Shown here in pieces: positions 40,916 to 49,534 of a stretch of DNA of 59,467 nt. Source of the DNA: Methylobacterium oxalidis (GTDB taxonomy: Bacteria > Pseudomonadota > Alphaproteobacteria > Rhizobiales > Beijerinckiaceae); the NCBI RefSeq assembly GCF_007992195.1, contig NZ_BJZU01000044.1, forward strand, positions 1-59,467. The letters are read 5' to 3'. The notes beneath the pieces were generated by a model that did not search any database, was not told the origin of the DNA, and saw only the letters and a list, made by a program, of their open reading frames with translations. Positions within the stretch are counted from its first letter, which is position 1. Each line of letters begins with the position of its first letter. Position numbers and translations under genes: made by a program.

Positions 40916-42019
40916 TCAGACCCGGGGCAGGAGCCGCGTGACGTGGCCCATCTTGCGGCCGGGGCGGGGCTCGCCCTTGCCGTAGAGGTGCAGGCTCGCG
41001 CCGCCCTCCGCGAGGATCGCGGCCCAGCCCTCGGCCTCGGCGCCGATCAGGTTGCGCATCTCGACGGCCATCCCGCCGGTGCGTGAGGGGTCGCCGAGCG
41101 GCCAGCTGCAGACCGCGCGGACATGCTGGGCAAACTGCGAGGTCAGCGCGCCCTCGATGGTCCAGTGCCCGGAATTGTGGACTCGCGGCGCGATCTCGTT
41201 GACGACCACCCGCTCGGAGCCGTTCTCGCGCACCAGGAACATCTCGACGGCGAGGACGCCGACGTAGTCGAGCGCCTCGGCGATCCGCCGCGCGATCTCG
41301 ACGGCGCTCGCCGCGGTCTCGGGCGAGACGCCGCCCGCGGGCACGCGGGTGACGGCCAGGATGTGGTCGCGGTGCTCGTTCTCGCACAGGTCGAAGGCCG
41401 CGAACGAGCCGTCGCCCGAGCGCGCCGCCACCACCGAGACCTCCCGTTCGAAGGGCACGTAGCCCTCCAGGATCAGCGGCGCGCCGCCGAACTCCGCCAT
41501 GATCGCCGAGCGGTCGACGGACCCCTCCGGGCCGATCATGCGCTGGCCCTTGCCGTCGTAGCCGAAGCGGCGGGTCTTGAGCACGGCGGGCCGGCCGATC
41601 GCCGCGATGGCGCGGTCGAGGTCGTCGCCGCTGTCGACCGCCCGGAACGGGGCCGTCGGGATGCCGAGCTCGTTGATGAAGGTCTTCTCGGCGAGCCGGT
41701 CCTGGGTCGTCGCCAGCGCCTCGGCGCTCGGGTGGAGCGGCGCGCCGGCGGCCAGGATCTCGGCGGTCTCGCGCGGGATGTTCTCGAACTCGTAGGTGAC
41801 GGCGTCGACGCTCTCGGCGAAGCGCCTGAGCGCCGCCGCGTCGTCGTAGGCCGCCACCGTCGCCGCCGCGGCGACGTCGAAGGCCGGGCTGTCCGCGTCG
41901 GGGGCGAAGACGTGCACCTTGAGGCCGTAATCGGCCGCCGCCAGGGCGATCATGCGGCCGAGCTGGCCGCCCCCGACGATGCCGAGGGTCGAACCGGGTG
42001 TCAGGATGCGCGAGGTCAC
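40916..42019 (-). CDS. purK: 5-(carboxyamino)imidazole ribonucleotide synthase PurK
   Basis: A 367-residue ATP-grasp enzyme of purine synthesis that carboxylates AIR using ATP and bicarbonate. N-terminal [23 protein letters not shown]-grasp blocks [14 protein letters not shown] and [14 protein letters not shown], and the C-terminal [18 protein letters not shown]. The GTG at 42019 overlaps the purE stop (GTGA), showing the coupled purEK operon. Confidence 0.95.
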   Translation of the reverse strand: MTSRILTPGSTLGIVGGGQLGRMIALAAADYGLKVHVFAPDADSPAFDVAAAATVAAYDDAAALRRFAESVDAVTYEFENIPRETAEILAAGAPLHPSAEALATTQDRLAEKTFINELGIPTAPFRAVDSGDDLDRAIAAIGRPAVLKTRRFGYDGKGQRMIGPEGSVDRSAIMAEFGGAPLILEGYVPFEREVSVVAARSGDGSFAAFDLCENEHRDHILAVTRVPAGGVSPETAASAVEIARRIAEALDYVGVLAVEMFLVRENGSERVVVNEIAPRVHNSGHWTIEGALTSQFAQHVRAVCSWPLGDPSRTGGMAVEMRNLIGAEAEGWAAILAEGGASLHLYGKGEPRPGRKMGHVTRLLPRV

Positions 42020-42516
42020 GGGTTGGTCTCTGTCTCCGGCCGCTCGGCCACGGACTCCGTCTGGGCCTGCCGCCACGCCTCCAGGCGCGCGGCGAGCCCG
42101 TCGTCTGTGAGCGCCAGCACGGCGGCGGCGAGCAGCGCCGCGTTGACCGCCCCGGCCCGCCCGATCGCCAGGGTGCCGACCGGGATCCCGGCCGGCATCT
42201 GAACGATCGACAGCAGGCTGTCCTGGCCCGAGAGCGCCTTCGACTCCACGGGCACGCCGAACACCGGCAGGCTCGTCAGCGCCGCCGCCATTCCGGGCAG
42301 GTGGGCGGCCCCGCCCGCCCCCGCCACGATCACCCGGTGGCCGGCGGCCTTCGCGCCCTTGGCGAAGGCGTAGAGCCGGTCCGGCGTGCGGTGGGCCGAG
42401 ACGATGCGCGCGTCGTAGGCGACGCCGAGGGCGTCGAGGGTCTCGGCGGCGTGCCGCATGGTCGCCCAGTCGGACTGGCTTCCCATGATGATCGCGACCG
42501 GGGGCGCTGCCGCCAT
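42016..42516 (-). CDS. purE: N5-carboxyaminoimidazole ribonucleotide mutase PurE
   Basis: A 166-residue class I PurE that moves the carboxyl group made by PurK to give CAIR. Conserved [19 protein letters not shown] at the start, SAHRTPDRL with the catalytic His, and [14 protein letters not shown]. It is the first gene of the purEK pair on the minus strand. Confidence 0.95.
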   Translation of the reverse strand: MAAAPPVAIIMGSQSDWATMRHAAETLDALGVAYDARIVSAHRTPDRLYAFAKGAKAAGHRVIVAGAGGAAHLPGMAAALTSLPVFGVPVESKALSGQDSLLSIVQMPAGIPVGTLAIGRAGAVNAALLAAAVLALTDDGLAARLEAWRQAQTESVAERPETETNP

Positions 42517-42644
42517 CGTCGTCCCATCCGTGCTGCGTGAGGGCGCCGCGGCCCCGCGAGCGGGAGCTTATGGCGCGATCCCGCCGAATACAGGCGCGCC
42601 GGCGGCCCGGCAAGCGCACCGGGCCGATCGGGACGGGACAGCCC

Positions 42645-42863
42645 TCAGGCGATGATGTCGGGGGTGATCTGGTCTTCGAGATAGGAGATGCGGTCGCGCA
42701 GCGTCAGCTTGCGCTTCTTCAGCCGCTGGATCTGGAGTTGGTCGCCGGCGACGCTCCGCTCCAGCGCGTCGATCGCGCTGTCGAGGTCGCGGTGCTCCTC
42801 CTTGAGCCGCGCCAGCTCGCCGACGAGATCGACCTGCCCATCCTCGACCAACTCAACCGCCAT
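42645..42863 (-). CDS. DUF465 (YdcH) small coiled-coil protein
   Basis: A 72-residue, almost entirely helical protein of the DUF465/YdcH family, with LARLKEEHRDLDSAIDALER and LQIQRLKKRKLTLRDRISYL; role unknown. It is divergent from a second DUF465 gene at 43088, 224 bases away. Confidence 0.85.
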   Translation of the reverse strand: MAVELVEDGQVDLVGELARLKEEHRDLDSAIDALERSVAGDQLQIQRLKKRKLTLRDRISYLEDQITPDIIA

Positions 42864-43087
42864 CGTCGCTTGCTATTCCCGGGATGCGCTCGCCGCGAGA
42901 CCATGCGTCACGGCCGCGCTTGCGGCAAGGGGCGCCGCGGCGCCTCTCCTCAGGGACCTCCGGCAGCCTCTCAAGTCCGGTGCGCCGGCGCAAGGTTTCG
43001 TGAGGCACTTCGGCCCGAATCGTTTCGACAGCCGGCTCATCCTGTGTCAGTCTGCCCGAGTCGGAACGATGACAGGAGATACGACTC

Positions 43088-43273
43088 ATGTCGCTGCAGA
43101 CGCATCTGAGCCAGCTCACCCGTAAGCACGAAGCCCTCGAGCGTGAGCTTCAGGAAGCGATGCTTCGTCCCTCCGAGGACGATCTGCACATAGCCGAACT
43201 CAAGCGACGCAAGCTCCACCTCAAGGACGAGATCAGCCGCCTCCAGGCCTCCTCGGACGACACGGTGCACTGA
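43088..43273 (+). CDS. DUF465 (YdcH) small coiled-coil protein
   Basis: A 61-residue relative of the preceding gene, one predicted helical hairpin (SQLTRKHEALERELQEAM and IAELKRRKLHLKDEISRLQ). The shared pattern LKRRKLxLKDxI shows that the two genes are paralogues placed head to head. The ATG follows AGGAGATACGACTC. A strong intrinsic terminator follows, so it is transcribed as a single gene. Confidence 0.85.
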   Translation: MSLQTHLSQLTRKHEALERELQEAMLRPSEDDLHIAELKRRKLHLKDEISRLQASSDDTVH

Positions 43274-43313
43274 CCGTCCCCCCAGAAAATTCATCCCGTT
43301 TCCGAGTTCGTAG

Positions 43314-43350
43314 CCGCCGCGCTGGGCCGACAGCGCGGCGGTTTTGTTTT
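43314..43350 (+). terminator. Rho-independent terminator after DUF465 gene
   Basis: An 11-pair perfect stem (CCGCCGCGCTG / CAGCGCGGCGG) with loop GGCCGA, followed by TTTTGTTTT. Confidence 0.92.
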
Positions 43351-43467
43351 GCGCGCCTCGTGCCGGAACCCGGGCCGGCTCTGCTACACTCCCCGGACAG
43401 GGCATTCCCGGGCAAACCGGCCCGGTCGCGGTGCGCCCGCCGGAGAGGGGACACCTGAGGAAGCCGC

Positions 43468-45399
43468 ATGACAGACCGAGCCGCCACGCCCCTGCCCGGA
43501 CGCTACCGGGACGTCCACGCCGCCTCGCTCGCCGACCCGGAGGGCTTCTGGCTCGGAGCCGCACGGGCGATCGACTGGGAGCGCGCGCCGGCCCGCGCCT
43601 TCGACCCGGATTCGGGCGTCTACGGGCGCTGGTTCCCGGACGCGCGCCTCAACGCCTGCCACAACGCGGTCGACCGGCACGTGGCGGCGGGCCGCGGCGG
43701 GCAGGCCGCCATCATCCACGACTCGCCCGTCACCGGCACGAAGCGAGCCATCACCTACGCCGAGCTTCAGGACGAGGTCGCGACGCTGGCCGGCGTGCTC
43801 GCCAACCTCGGGGTGGGGAAGGGGGACCGCGTCGTCCTCTACATGCCGATGGTGCCCGAGGCGCTCGTGGGCATGTTCGCCTGCGCGCGGCTCGGCGCCG
43901 TGCACTCGGTGGTGTTCGGCGGCTTCGCGGCCAACGAGCTCGCCGTGCGCATCGAGGATGCGGGCCCGAAGGTGGTGCTCGCCGCTTCCTGCGGCATCGA
44001 GCCGAACCGGGTCGTCGCCTACAAGCCGCTCCTCGACGCGGCGATCGAGGCCTCGCGCCACAAGCCGGACGCCTGCCTGATCCTGCAGCGGCCGCAATGC
44101 GAGGCGCGCCTCGTCGAGGGACGGGACCGCGACTGGGCGGAGACGGTGCGGGCGGCGCGGGCCGCGGAGCGCCGGGCGGACTGCGTCGCGGTGGCGGCGA
44201 CCGACCCGCTCTACATCCTCTACACCTCGGGCACGACGGGCAAGCCGAAGGGGGTGGTGCGCGACACCGGCGGCTACCTCGTGGCCCTCGCGTGGTCGAT
44301 GGCGAACCTCTACGACGTGGCCCCCGGCGAGGTCTATTTCTGCGCCTCCGACATCGGCTGGGTGGTGGGCCACTCCTACATCGTCTACGCGCCCCTCGTG
44401 CACGGCTGCACCACGGTGCTCTACGAGGGCAAGCCCGTGGGCACGCCCGATGCCGGCGCGCTCTGGCGCGTGGTCTCCGAGCACGGCGCCGTCTGCCTCT
44501 TCACCGCGCCGACGGCGCTGCGCGCCATCAAGAAGGAGGATCCGCGCGGCGAGCGCGTCGCGGGCTACGACCTCTCCGGCTTCCGCTCCCTGTTCCTCGC
44601 GGGCGAGCGGGCGGACCCGGATTCGGTGGCCTGGGCCGAGCGGACGCTGGAGCGGCCCGTCATCGACCACTGGTGGCAGACGGAGACGGGCTGGGCCATC
44701 GCCGGCAACCCGGTCGGCCTCGGGCAGCTGCCCGTCAAGCACGGCAGCGCCTGCGTGCCGATGCCGGGCTACGACGTGCGGGTGCTCGACGAGGGCGGCA
44801 AGCCGCTGGGCCCGGACGCGATGGGCACGATCGCGATCCGCCTGCCACTGCCGCCCGGCTGCCTGCCGACGCTCTGGGGCTCCGAGGAGCGCATGCGGGC
44901 GAGCTACCTCACCACGTTCCCCGGCTACTACGACACCTCCGACGCCGGCATCCTCGATGCGGACGGCTACGTCACGGTGCTCGGGCGCACGGACGACATC
45001 ATCAACGTGGCCGGCCACCGCCTCTCCACGGGCGGGATGGAGGCGGTGCTCGCCTCCCACCCGGACGTCGCCGAGTGCGCCGTCATCGGCATCCGCGACG
45101 ACCTCAAGGGCGAGGCGCCCTGCGGCTTCGTGGTGCTGAAGGCGCAGGTGGAGCGCGACCCCGCCGAGATCGAGCGCGAGCTCGTGGCGCTGGTGCGCGA
45201 GCGCATCGGCCCGGTGGCGGCCTTCAAGCTGGCGCTCACCGTCCCGCGCCTGCCGAAGACGCGCTCGGGCAAGATCCTGCGCGGCACCATGAAGCGCATC
45301 GCCGACCACGAGCCCTGGACCATGCCGCCCACGATCGACGACGCGGGCGCCCTCGACGAGATCGGCGAGAGCCTGCGGGCCCGCGGCATCGGCGGCTAG
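43468..45399 (+). CDS. prpE: Propionyl-CoA synthetase (AMP-forming acyl-CoA ligase)
   Basis: A 643-residue acyl-CoA synthetase of the acetyl/propionyl-CoA type. ATP-binding P-loop YTSGTTGKPKGVVRDTGGY, propionate-type block HWWQTETGWAIAGNPVG, GRTDDIINVAGHRLSTGGME and the C-terminal catalytic Lys in RSGKILRGTMK. The gene follows PrpE of propionate activation (about 630 residues) more closely than Acs because of the start YRDVHAASLADPEGFWLGAA and VRDTGGYLVAL. It could also take acetate made by PoxB. It has its own promoter region after the terminator. Confidence 0.9.
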   Translation: MTDRAATPLPGRYRDVHAASLADPEGFWLGAARAIDWERAPARAFDPDSGVYGRWFPDARLNACHNAVDRHVAAGRGGQAAIIHDSPVTGTKRAITYAELQDEVATLAGVLANLGVGKGDRVVLYMPMVPEALVGMFACARLGAVHSVVFGGFAANELAVRIEDAGPKVVLAASCGIEPNRVVAYKPLLDAAIEASRHKPDACLILQRPQCEARLVEGRDRDWAETVRAARAAERRADCVAVAATDPLYILYTSGTTGKPKGVVRDTGGYLVALAWSMANLYDVAPGEVYFCASDIGWVVGHSYIVYAPLVHGCTTVLYEGKPVGTPDAGALWRVVSEHGAVCLFTAPTALRAIKKEDPRGERVAGYDLSGFRSLFLAGERADPDSVAWAERTLERPVIDHWWQTETGWAIAGNPVGLGQLPVKHGSACVPMPGYDVRVLDEGGKPLGPDAMGTIAIRLPLPPGCLPTLWGSEERMRASYLTTFPGYYDTSDAGILDADGYVTVLGRTDDIINVAGHRLSTGGMEAVLASHPDVAECAVIGIRDDLKGEAPCGFVVLKAQVERDPAEIERELVALVRERIGPVAAFKLALTVPRLPKTRSGKILRGTMKRIADHEPWTMPPTIDDAGALDEIGESLRARGIGG

Positions 45400-45469
45400 G
45401 TTCGGTCGCGGGCGCTGGCAAACCGGGGCGGGTGCGCCACTTGGGCAGCACCCTGCTCCGGAGATCCGC

Positions 45470-46588
45470 ATGACCGCGCGCCTGTTCGAACCGCTCCAGC
45501 TCGGCGAGCTCACGCTCGAGAACCGCATCCTGATCGCACCGATGTGCCAGTACTCGGCCCGGGCCGGCGAGGCGTCGGACTGGCACATGATGCATCTCGG
45601 CCAGCTCGCCATGTCGGGGGCCGGGCTGCTGACGCTGGAGGCCACCGCGGTCTCGCCCGAGGCGCGCATCACCGCCTGGGACCTCGGCCTCTACGACGAC
45701 GCCACGGAGCGCGCGCTCGCCCGGGTGCTCGGCGCCGTGCGCGAGTACGCGCCGCTCCCCGTCTGCATCCAGATCGCGCATGCGGGCCGCAAGGCGTCGA
45801 GCGAAGCGCCCTGGGCCGGGGGCGCGCAGATCCCGCCCGACTCGCCCCACGGCTGGCGCACGGAGGCGCCTTCGCCGATCCCGCACGGGGAGGGGGAGAT
45901 GGCGCCGCACGCGCTCGACGCGACGGACCTGCGCCGCATCCTCCGGGACTTCGTCGCGACGGCGCGCCGGGCGGTCCGCCTCGGCATCGACGCCGTGGAG
46001 CTGCACGGGGCGCACGGCTACCTGCTGCATCAATTCCTGTCGCCGCTCTCGAACGAGCGCACGGACCAGTACGGGGGCAGCCTCGCCAACCGGATGCGCT
46101 TCCCCCTGGAGGTGTTCGACGCGGTGCGCGACGTGGTGCCCTCGGGCCGGCCCGTCTGGATGCGCGTCTCGGCCACCGACTGGGTGGAGGAGGGCTGGGA
46201 CCTCGACGAGACGGTGGCGCTCGCCGAGGCCCTGAAGGACCGGGGCGCGGCGGCGATCCACGTCTCGACGGGCGGCCTCTCGACCCGGCAGGCGATCCGC
46301 CTCGGGCCCGGCTACCAGGTTCCCCACGCCGAGCGCATCAAGGCGGCGACCGGCCTCACCACGATCGCGGTGGGGCTCATCACCACGCCGGCCCAGGCGG
46401 AGGCCATCCTGCGGGAGGGGCGGGCGGATGCGATCTCGCTCGCCCGCGCCATGCTCTACGACCCGCGCTGGCCCTGGCATGCGGCGGCCGAGCTCGGCGC
46501 ACAGGTGCGGGCCCCGAAGCAGTACTGGCGCTCGCAGCCGCGGGAGTTCAAGGACCTGTTCAAGGACACGAAGTTCGGCCAGCGCTAG
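45470..46588 (+). CDS. NADH:flavin oxidoreductase, Old Yellow Enzyme (NamA/YqjM type)
   Basis: A 372-residue FMN-dependent ene-reductase barrel. Class motifs: IAPMCQYSARAGEASDWHMM with the regulatory Cys of the YqjM class, VCIQIAHAGRKASSEAPW, VELHGAHGYLLHQFLSPLSN then ERTDQYGGS, and near the end DAISLARAMLYDPRWPWHAA. These enzymes reduce activated C=C bonds with NAD(P)H and often answer to oxidative or electrophile stress. It starts 70 bases after prpE, in the same direction. Confidence 0.92.
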   Translation: MTARLFEPLQLGELTLENRILIAPMCQYSARAGEASDWHMMHLGQLAMSGAGLLTLEATAVSPEARITAWDLGLYDDATERALARVLGAVREYAPLPVCIQIAHAGRKASSEAPWAGGAQIPPDSPHGWRTEAPSPIPHGEGEMAPHALDATDLRRILRDFVATARRAVRLGIDAVELHGAHGYLLHQFLSPLSNERTDQYGGSLANRMRFPLEVFDAVRDVVPSGRPVWMRVSATDWVEEGWDLDETVALAEALKDRGAAAIHVSTGGLSTRQAIRLGPGYQVPHAERIKAATGLTTIAVGLITTPAQAEAILREGRADAISLARAMLYDPRWPWHAAAELGAQVRAPKQYWRSQPREFKDLFKDTKFGQR

Positions 46589-46604
46589 CCGCCCGCGCGG
46601 CGCG

Positions 46605-46620
46605 CTCCGCTTTCGCGGAG
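46605..46620. terminator. Short hairpin between convergent genes
   Basis: CTCCGC TTTC GCGGAG between the reductase gene and the DUF2794 gene. The stem is short and no T run follows; weak candidate. Confidence 0.3.
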
Positions 46621-46634
46621 AGGCGCCGGTCCGC

Positions 46635-47021
46635 TCACACCGCCCGCAGCGGCTTCTCCAGGACGGAGAGGACGCGCGCGAGGTCCGGCCCGCGCTTCAT
46701 CACGTGGCCGCTCGCCGCCACGACCGCGTAGGCGCCCTGGCGGCGGGCGAGCTTCGGGTCCTTCTCGACCCGGTAGAGCGGCATCTCGGAGGCGCGGCGG
46801 TAGATCGAGAACACCGCCTTGTCCCGGCGGAAATCGAGGGCGTAATCGCGCCACTCGCCCTCGGCGACCATGCGGCCGTAGAGATTGAACAGGATGCGCA
46901 GCTCCTCGCGGTTGAACGCGATCTGCGGGGCGGCTGACGGGGCGGGGAAGGGGACCACGTGGGCGGTGGTGGCGGCTGCGGTGTCGTTCGATCGTGGCTC
47001 GGCGCTCGTCCGCTCGCTCAT
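46635..47021 (-). CDS. DUF2794 family protein
   Basis: A 128-residue protein of a family restricted mainly to alphaproteobacteria. After a disordered start of about 30 residues the conserved domain begins: IAFNREELRILFNLYGRMVA, EWRDYALDFRRDKAVFSIYR and, later, RVEKDPKLARRQGAYAVVAA. Role unknown. It is convergent with the reductase gene and divergent from bluB. Confidence 0.88.
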   Translation of the reverse strand: MSERTSAEPRSNDTAAATTAHVVPFPAPSAAPQIAFNREELRILFNLYGRMVAEGEWRDYALDFRRDKAVFSIYRRASEMPLYRVEKDPKLARRQGAYAVVAASGHVMKRGPDLARVLSVLEKPLRAV

Positions 47022-47305
47022 CGTCGCTCCGTTCTCGGACCGGTTCGGTTAGCCGGATGATGGGCCGCCCCGCTGCGCCCCGCAAGGGCGGCCGGCGTTG
47101 CCGAGACGCCACGCCACAGAAACAAAGCACCACGTTTTCGCCGCCTTCGCGCCTTTCGCGAGCCTTGTTGCGGCGGCACAACGCTTCCCGAACCTCGCTG
47201 GATCGTGCCCGGCGCGGCGCCCGAAACCCGAGCTCCCCAGCCCTCGGTCGCCGCCGTCGGACCACACGCCCGGCACTCCAGAGGTTTCGAGACCCAAGGA
47301 CTTCA

Positions 47306-47329
47306 GGCCGCCCCCTGGCGGCCTTTTTT
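47306..47329 (+). terminator. Rho-independent terminator without an obvious upstream gene
   Basis: GGCCGCC CCCT GGCGGCC followed by six T, on the plus strand, 78 bases before bluB. The only gene upstream within reach, DUF2794, reads the other way. The 285 bases between 47022 and the hairpin hold no plus-strand gene, so the terminator either ends an unannotated small RNA or attenuates bluB. No B12-box was found. Confidence 0.8.
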
Positions 47330-47406
47330 CTGCGCGCCGTTCCGGATCCGGGCTATGAGGGCCTGCCGCGGGAGACAGCGGCGCGACCCTGGGGCCCCGG
47401 AGAGCC

Positions 47407-48039
47407 GTGCCCGCCTTCGACGACAGCTTCCGCAGCGCACTCGCCGACCTGTTCGCGTGGCGGCGCGACGTGCGGCGCTTCCGGGACGATCCCGTGCCGG
47501 AGGCGGATCTGCGGGCCTGCCTCGACCTCGCGCATCTCAGCCCCTCCGTCGGCAACAGCCAGCCCTGGCGCTTCGTGCGCGTCGCGGATCCAGACCGCCG
47601 CGCCGCGGTCGTGGCGAGCTTCGAGCGCTGCAACGCCGCCGCGGCGGAGACCTACGCGGACGAGCGGGCCGCGCTCTACCGGCAGTTGAAGCTCGCGGGC
47701 CTGCGTGAGGCGCCGGTGCACCTCGCCGTGTTCTGCGACGACGCCACCGGGACGGGACACGGCCTCGGGCGCGCCACCATGCCCGAGATGCTGCGCTACT
47801 CGGTCGTCGGCGCCGTCCAGACCTTCTGGCTCGCGGCCCGCGCCTATGGGCTCGGGGTCGGCTGGGTCTCGATCCTCGACCCCGACGAGGTCGGCCGCGG
47901 CCTCGACGTGCCGGCGACCTGGCACCTCGTCGCCTATCTCTGCGTGGGCCGCCCCGTCGAGGAGCACCGCGATCCCGAACTCGCCCGTCACGGCTGGCAG
48001 GGCCGGGACCTCGACGCCTGCTGCCTGTTCGAGCGCTGA
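47407..48039 (+). CDS. bluB: 5,6-dimethylbenzimidazole synthase BluB
   Basis: A 210-residue nitroreductase-fold flavoprotein that breaks down reduced FMN with oxygen to form the lower ligand of cobalamin. Conserved strings: FAWRRDVRRFRDDPVPEADL, HLSPSVGNSQPWRFVRVAD, LAVFCDDATGTGHGLGRATM, then RYSVVGAVQTFWLAARAYGL and VGWVSILDP. GTG start. No other cobalamin genes adjoin. In this window EutBC depends on the cofactor. Confidence 0.93.
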   Translation: MPAFDDSFRSALADLFAWRRDVRRFRDDPVPEADLRACLDLAHLSPSVGNSQPWRFVRVADPDRRAAVVASFERCNAAAAETYADERAALYRQLKLAGLREAPVHLAVFCDDATGTGHGLGRATMPEMLRYSVVGAVQTFWLAARAYGLGVGWVSILDPDEVGRGLDVPATWHLVAYLCVGRPVEEHRDPELARHGWQGRDLDACCLFER

Positions 48040-48225
48040 GGCCGCCCCCTTAAGGGATCGTTGCCCCGATCGATCGCCTTTCGCGCATCCCGATCGCCGC
48101 CCCTTCACCACCCGAATCGTTTCGGGTGCACAAGCGTGGCAAGAACGCAAGCGTCACACGGAACGGAGAGGGCAGGCACGGGATTATGGTCCTGCGTATG
48201 GTCACGCTTACGAGGACGCAAGGCG

Positions 48226-48738
48226 ATGTTCGGGAAGTCGGTATGGCGCGCGGCCGCGCTCGGCGCGCTGGCGGCGGCGTTGGCGGGGACGGCGGAGGCC
48301 CGCGAGGTCGTGCCTTACGGAGACGGGATGGTGGCGCCCGGCACCGTGGTGATCAGCATCTCGCAGCGGCGGCTGTATCTCGTGAACGGGGACGGCACCG
48401 CGATCCGCTACCCAGTGGCGGTGGGCAGGCCGGGCAAGCAGTGGCTCGGCGCCACGCAGATCGACGGCAAGTACGTGGCGCCCGCGTGGTCGCCCCCGGC
48501 CGAGGTGAAGCGCGACAACCCGCGCCTGCCCGACCTGATCGCCGGCGGCTCGCCGCGCAATCCGATGGGCGCTGCCGCGATGACCCTGGCCGGCGGCCAG
48601 TACGCCATCCACGGCACCAACCGCCCGAGTTCGGTCGGCACCTTCGCCTCCTACGGCTGCGTGCGGATGTACAACCAGGACGTCGTCGACCTCTACGGCC
48701 GCGTGACTGTCGGCACGCAGGTCTACATGACCCGCTGA
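48226..48738 (+). CDS. L,D-transpeptidase (YkuD domain), small exported form
   Basis: A 170-residue periplasmic enzyme: signal peptide (SVWRAAALGALAAALAGTAE-type), then a bare YkuD domain (GTVVISISQRRLYLVNGDGT, PVAVGRPGKQWLGATQIDG, NPMGAAAMTL) with catalytic YAIHGTNRPSSVGTFASYGC. The active-site Cys is in SYGCVRM. It is shorter than the enzyme at 17660. The ATG at 48226 follows GACGCAAGGCG; the frame is open upstream to 48061. It belongs with peptidoglycan remodelling. Confidence 0.92.
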   Translation: MFGKSVWRAAALGALAAALAGTAEAREVVPYGDGMVAPGTVVISISQRRLYLVNGDGTAIRYPVAVGRPGKQWLGATQIDGKYVAPAWSPPAEVKRDNPRLPDLIAGGSPRNPMGAAAMTLAGGQYAIHGTNRPSSVGTFASYGCVRMYNQDVVDLYGRVTVGTQVYMTR

Positions 48739-48754
48739 GACCGGGCGCGGCGGC

Positions 48755-49063
48755 TCAGCCCGCGGGCGGGGCCGTCGCCTCCACGGCGGTGAAGGGTTCG
48801 AGGATTCGGTAGGTGTGCTCGGTCCCGGCCGGCACGACCCAGGAATCGCCGGGCTCCAGGCTGACCGTCTCGCCCTTCAGGACGAGCTCGGCCCGGCCCG
48901 AGATCACGAAACCGACCGTCTCGTAGGGGCGGCTCGCCGCAGGCTTGTCGTCGGTCGGCGGCTCGTCCCGCCACATCCGCATGGACAGGCGCTCGCCCCG
49001 GGCGAGGCCCACCTCGCCGTGCTCGCCCTCCGGCGCGTTCCGGCTCGAAACCTTGGTCGCCAT
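48755..49063 (-). CDS. Small cupin domain protein
   Basis: A 102-residue single-cupin barrel: RPYETVGFVISGRAELVL as motif 1, LEPGDSWVVPAGTEHTYRIL as motif 2. Of the usual metal ligands only the late His in TEHTY and one Glu are clear, so metal binding is uncertain and function unknown. The ATG at 49063 has GGGAGGGA upstream. It is convergent with the L,D-transpeptidase. Confidence 0.8.
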   Translation of the reverse strand: MATKVSSRNAPEGEHGEVGLARGERLSMRMWRDEPPTDDKPAASRPYETVGFVISGRAELVLKGETVSLEPGDSWVVPAGTEHTYRILEPFTAVEATAPPAG

Positions 49064-49173
49064 CGCGTCCCTCCCGTCCTCAGGTCCGTCCGCGAGGGCG
49101 CGCACCGGTGCGCCGCCGCGCGACTTCCGAGTGAACGGCCACGGCGCGGTGGCGTTCCGGCGCGGCCGGGCGC

Positions 49174-49443
49174 TCAGAAGTCGACGGCCAGCCCCTTCAC
49201 CTCCCAGTCCGCGTAGCGCACGGGCTCCAGGCCGCCGCGCCCCTGCGTCTCGCGCCGGGCGGCGATCTCGGCGGCGCGCGCGTCGATGGCGGCGCGGCGC
49301 TCGGCCGCCTCGGCGAGCGCCCGCTCGGCCGCGGGCGTCAGCGGCCGCCGCGGCGCCGCGGCGGGGACGGCCGCCGGGCTCGCTGACGGATCCTGTCCGG
49401 CGGGACCTTGCCCGATGGGGTCTTGCCCGCTGGGGTCTTGCAT
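49174..49443 (-). CDS. DUF1674 / SDHAF4-like succinate dehydrogenase assembly factor
   Basis: An 89-residue protein ending in the family signature GGLEPVRYADWEVKGLAVDF, which in SDHAF4 proteins promotes FAD insertion into succinate dehydrogenase. The middle is an Ala/Arg-rich helix, and the first 22 residues are a degenerate repeat of GQDP units. It is divergent from the rsmB-like gene, about 90 bases between starts. Confidence 0.85.
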   Translation of the reverse strand: MQDPSGQDPIGQGPAGQDPSASPAAVPAAAPRRPLTPAAERALAEAAERRAAIDARAAEIAARRETQGRGGLEPVRYADWEVKGLAVDF

Positions 49444-49534
49444 CGCGTTCACTCTGGTGGAAGGGCGTGGCGGCCGGCCCGGGATCCGATCGCGGATCCG
49501 CGGCCCGGCGAGCGATGACGGGAAGTTAGGTTTC

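Noticed and set aside
43344..45473. 709-codon plus-strand frame overlapping prpE
   Set aside because: Composition is Arg/Ala/Gly dominated; the overlapping +1-shifted frame is a full-length acyl-CoA synthetase.
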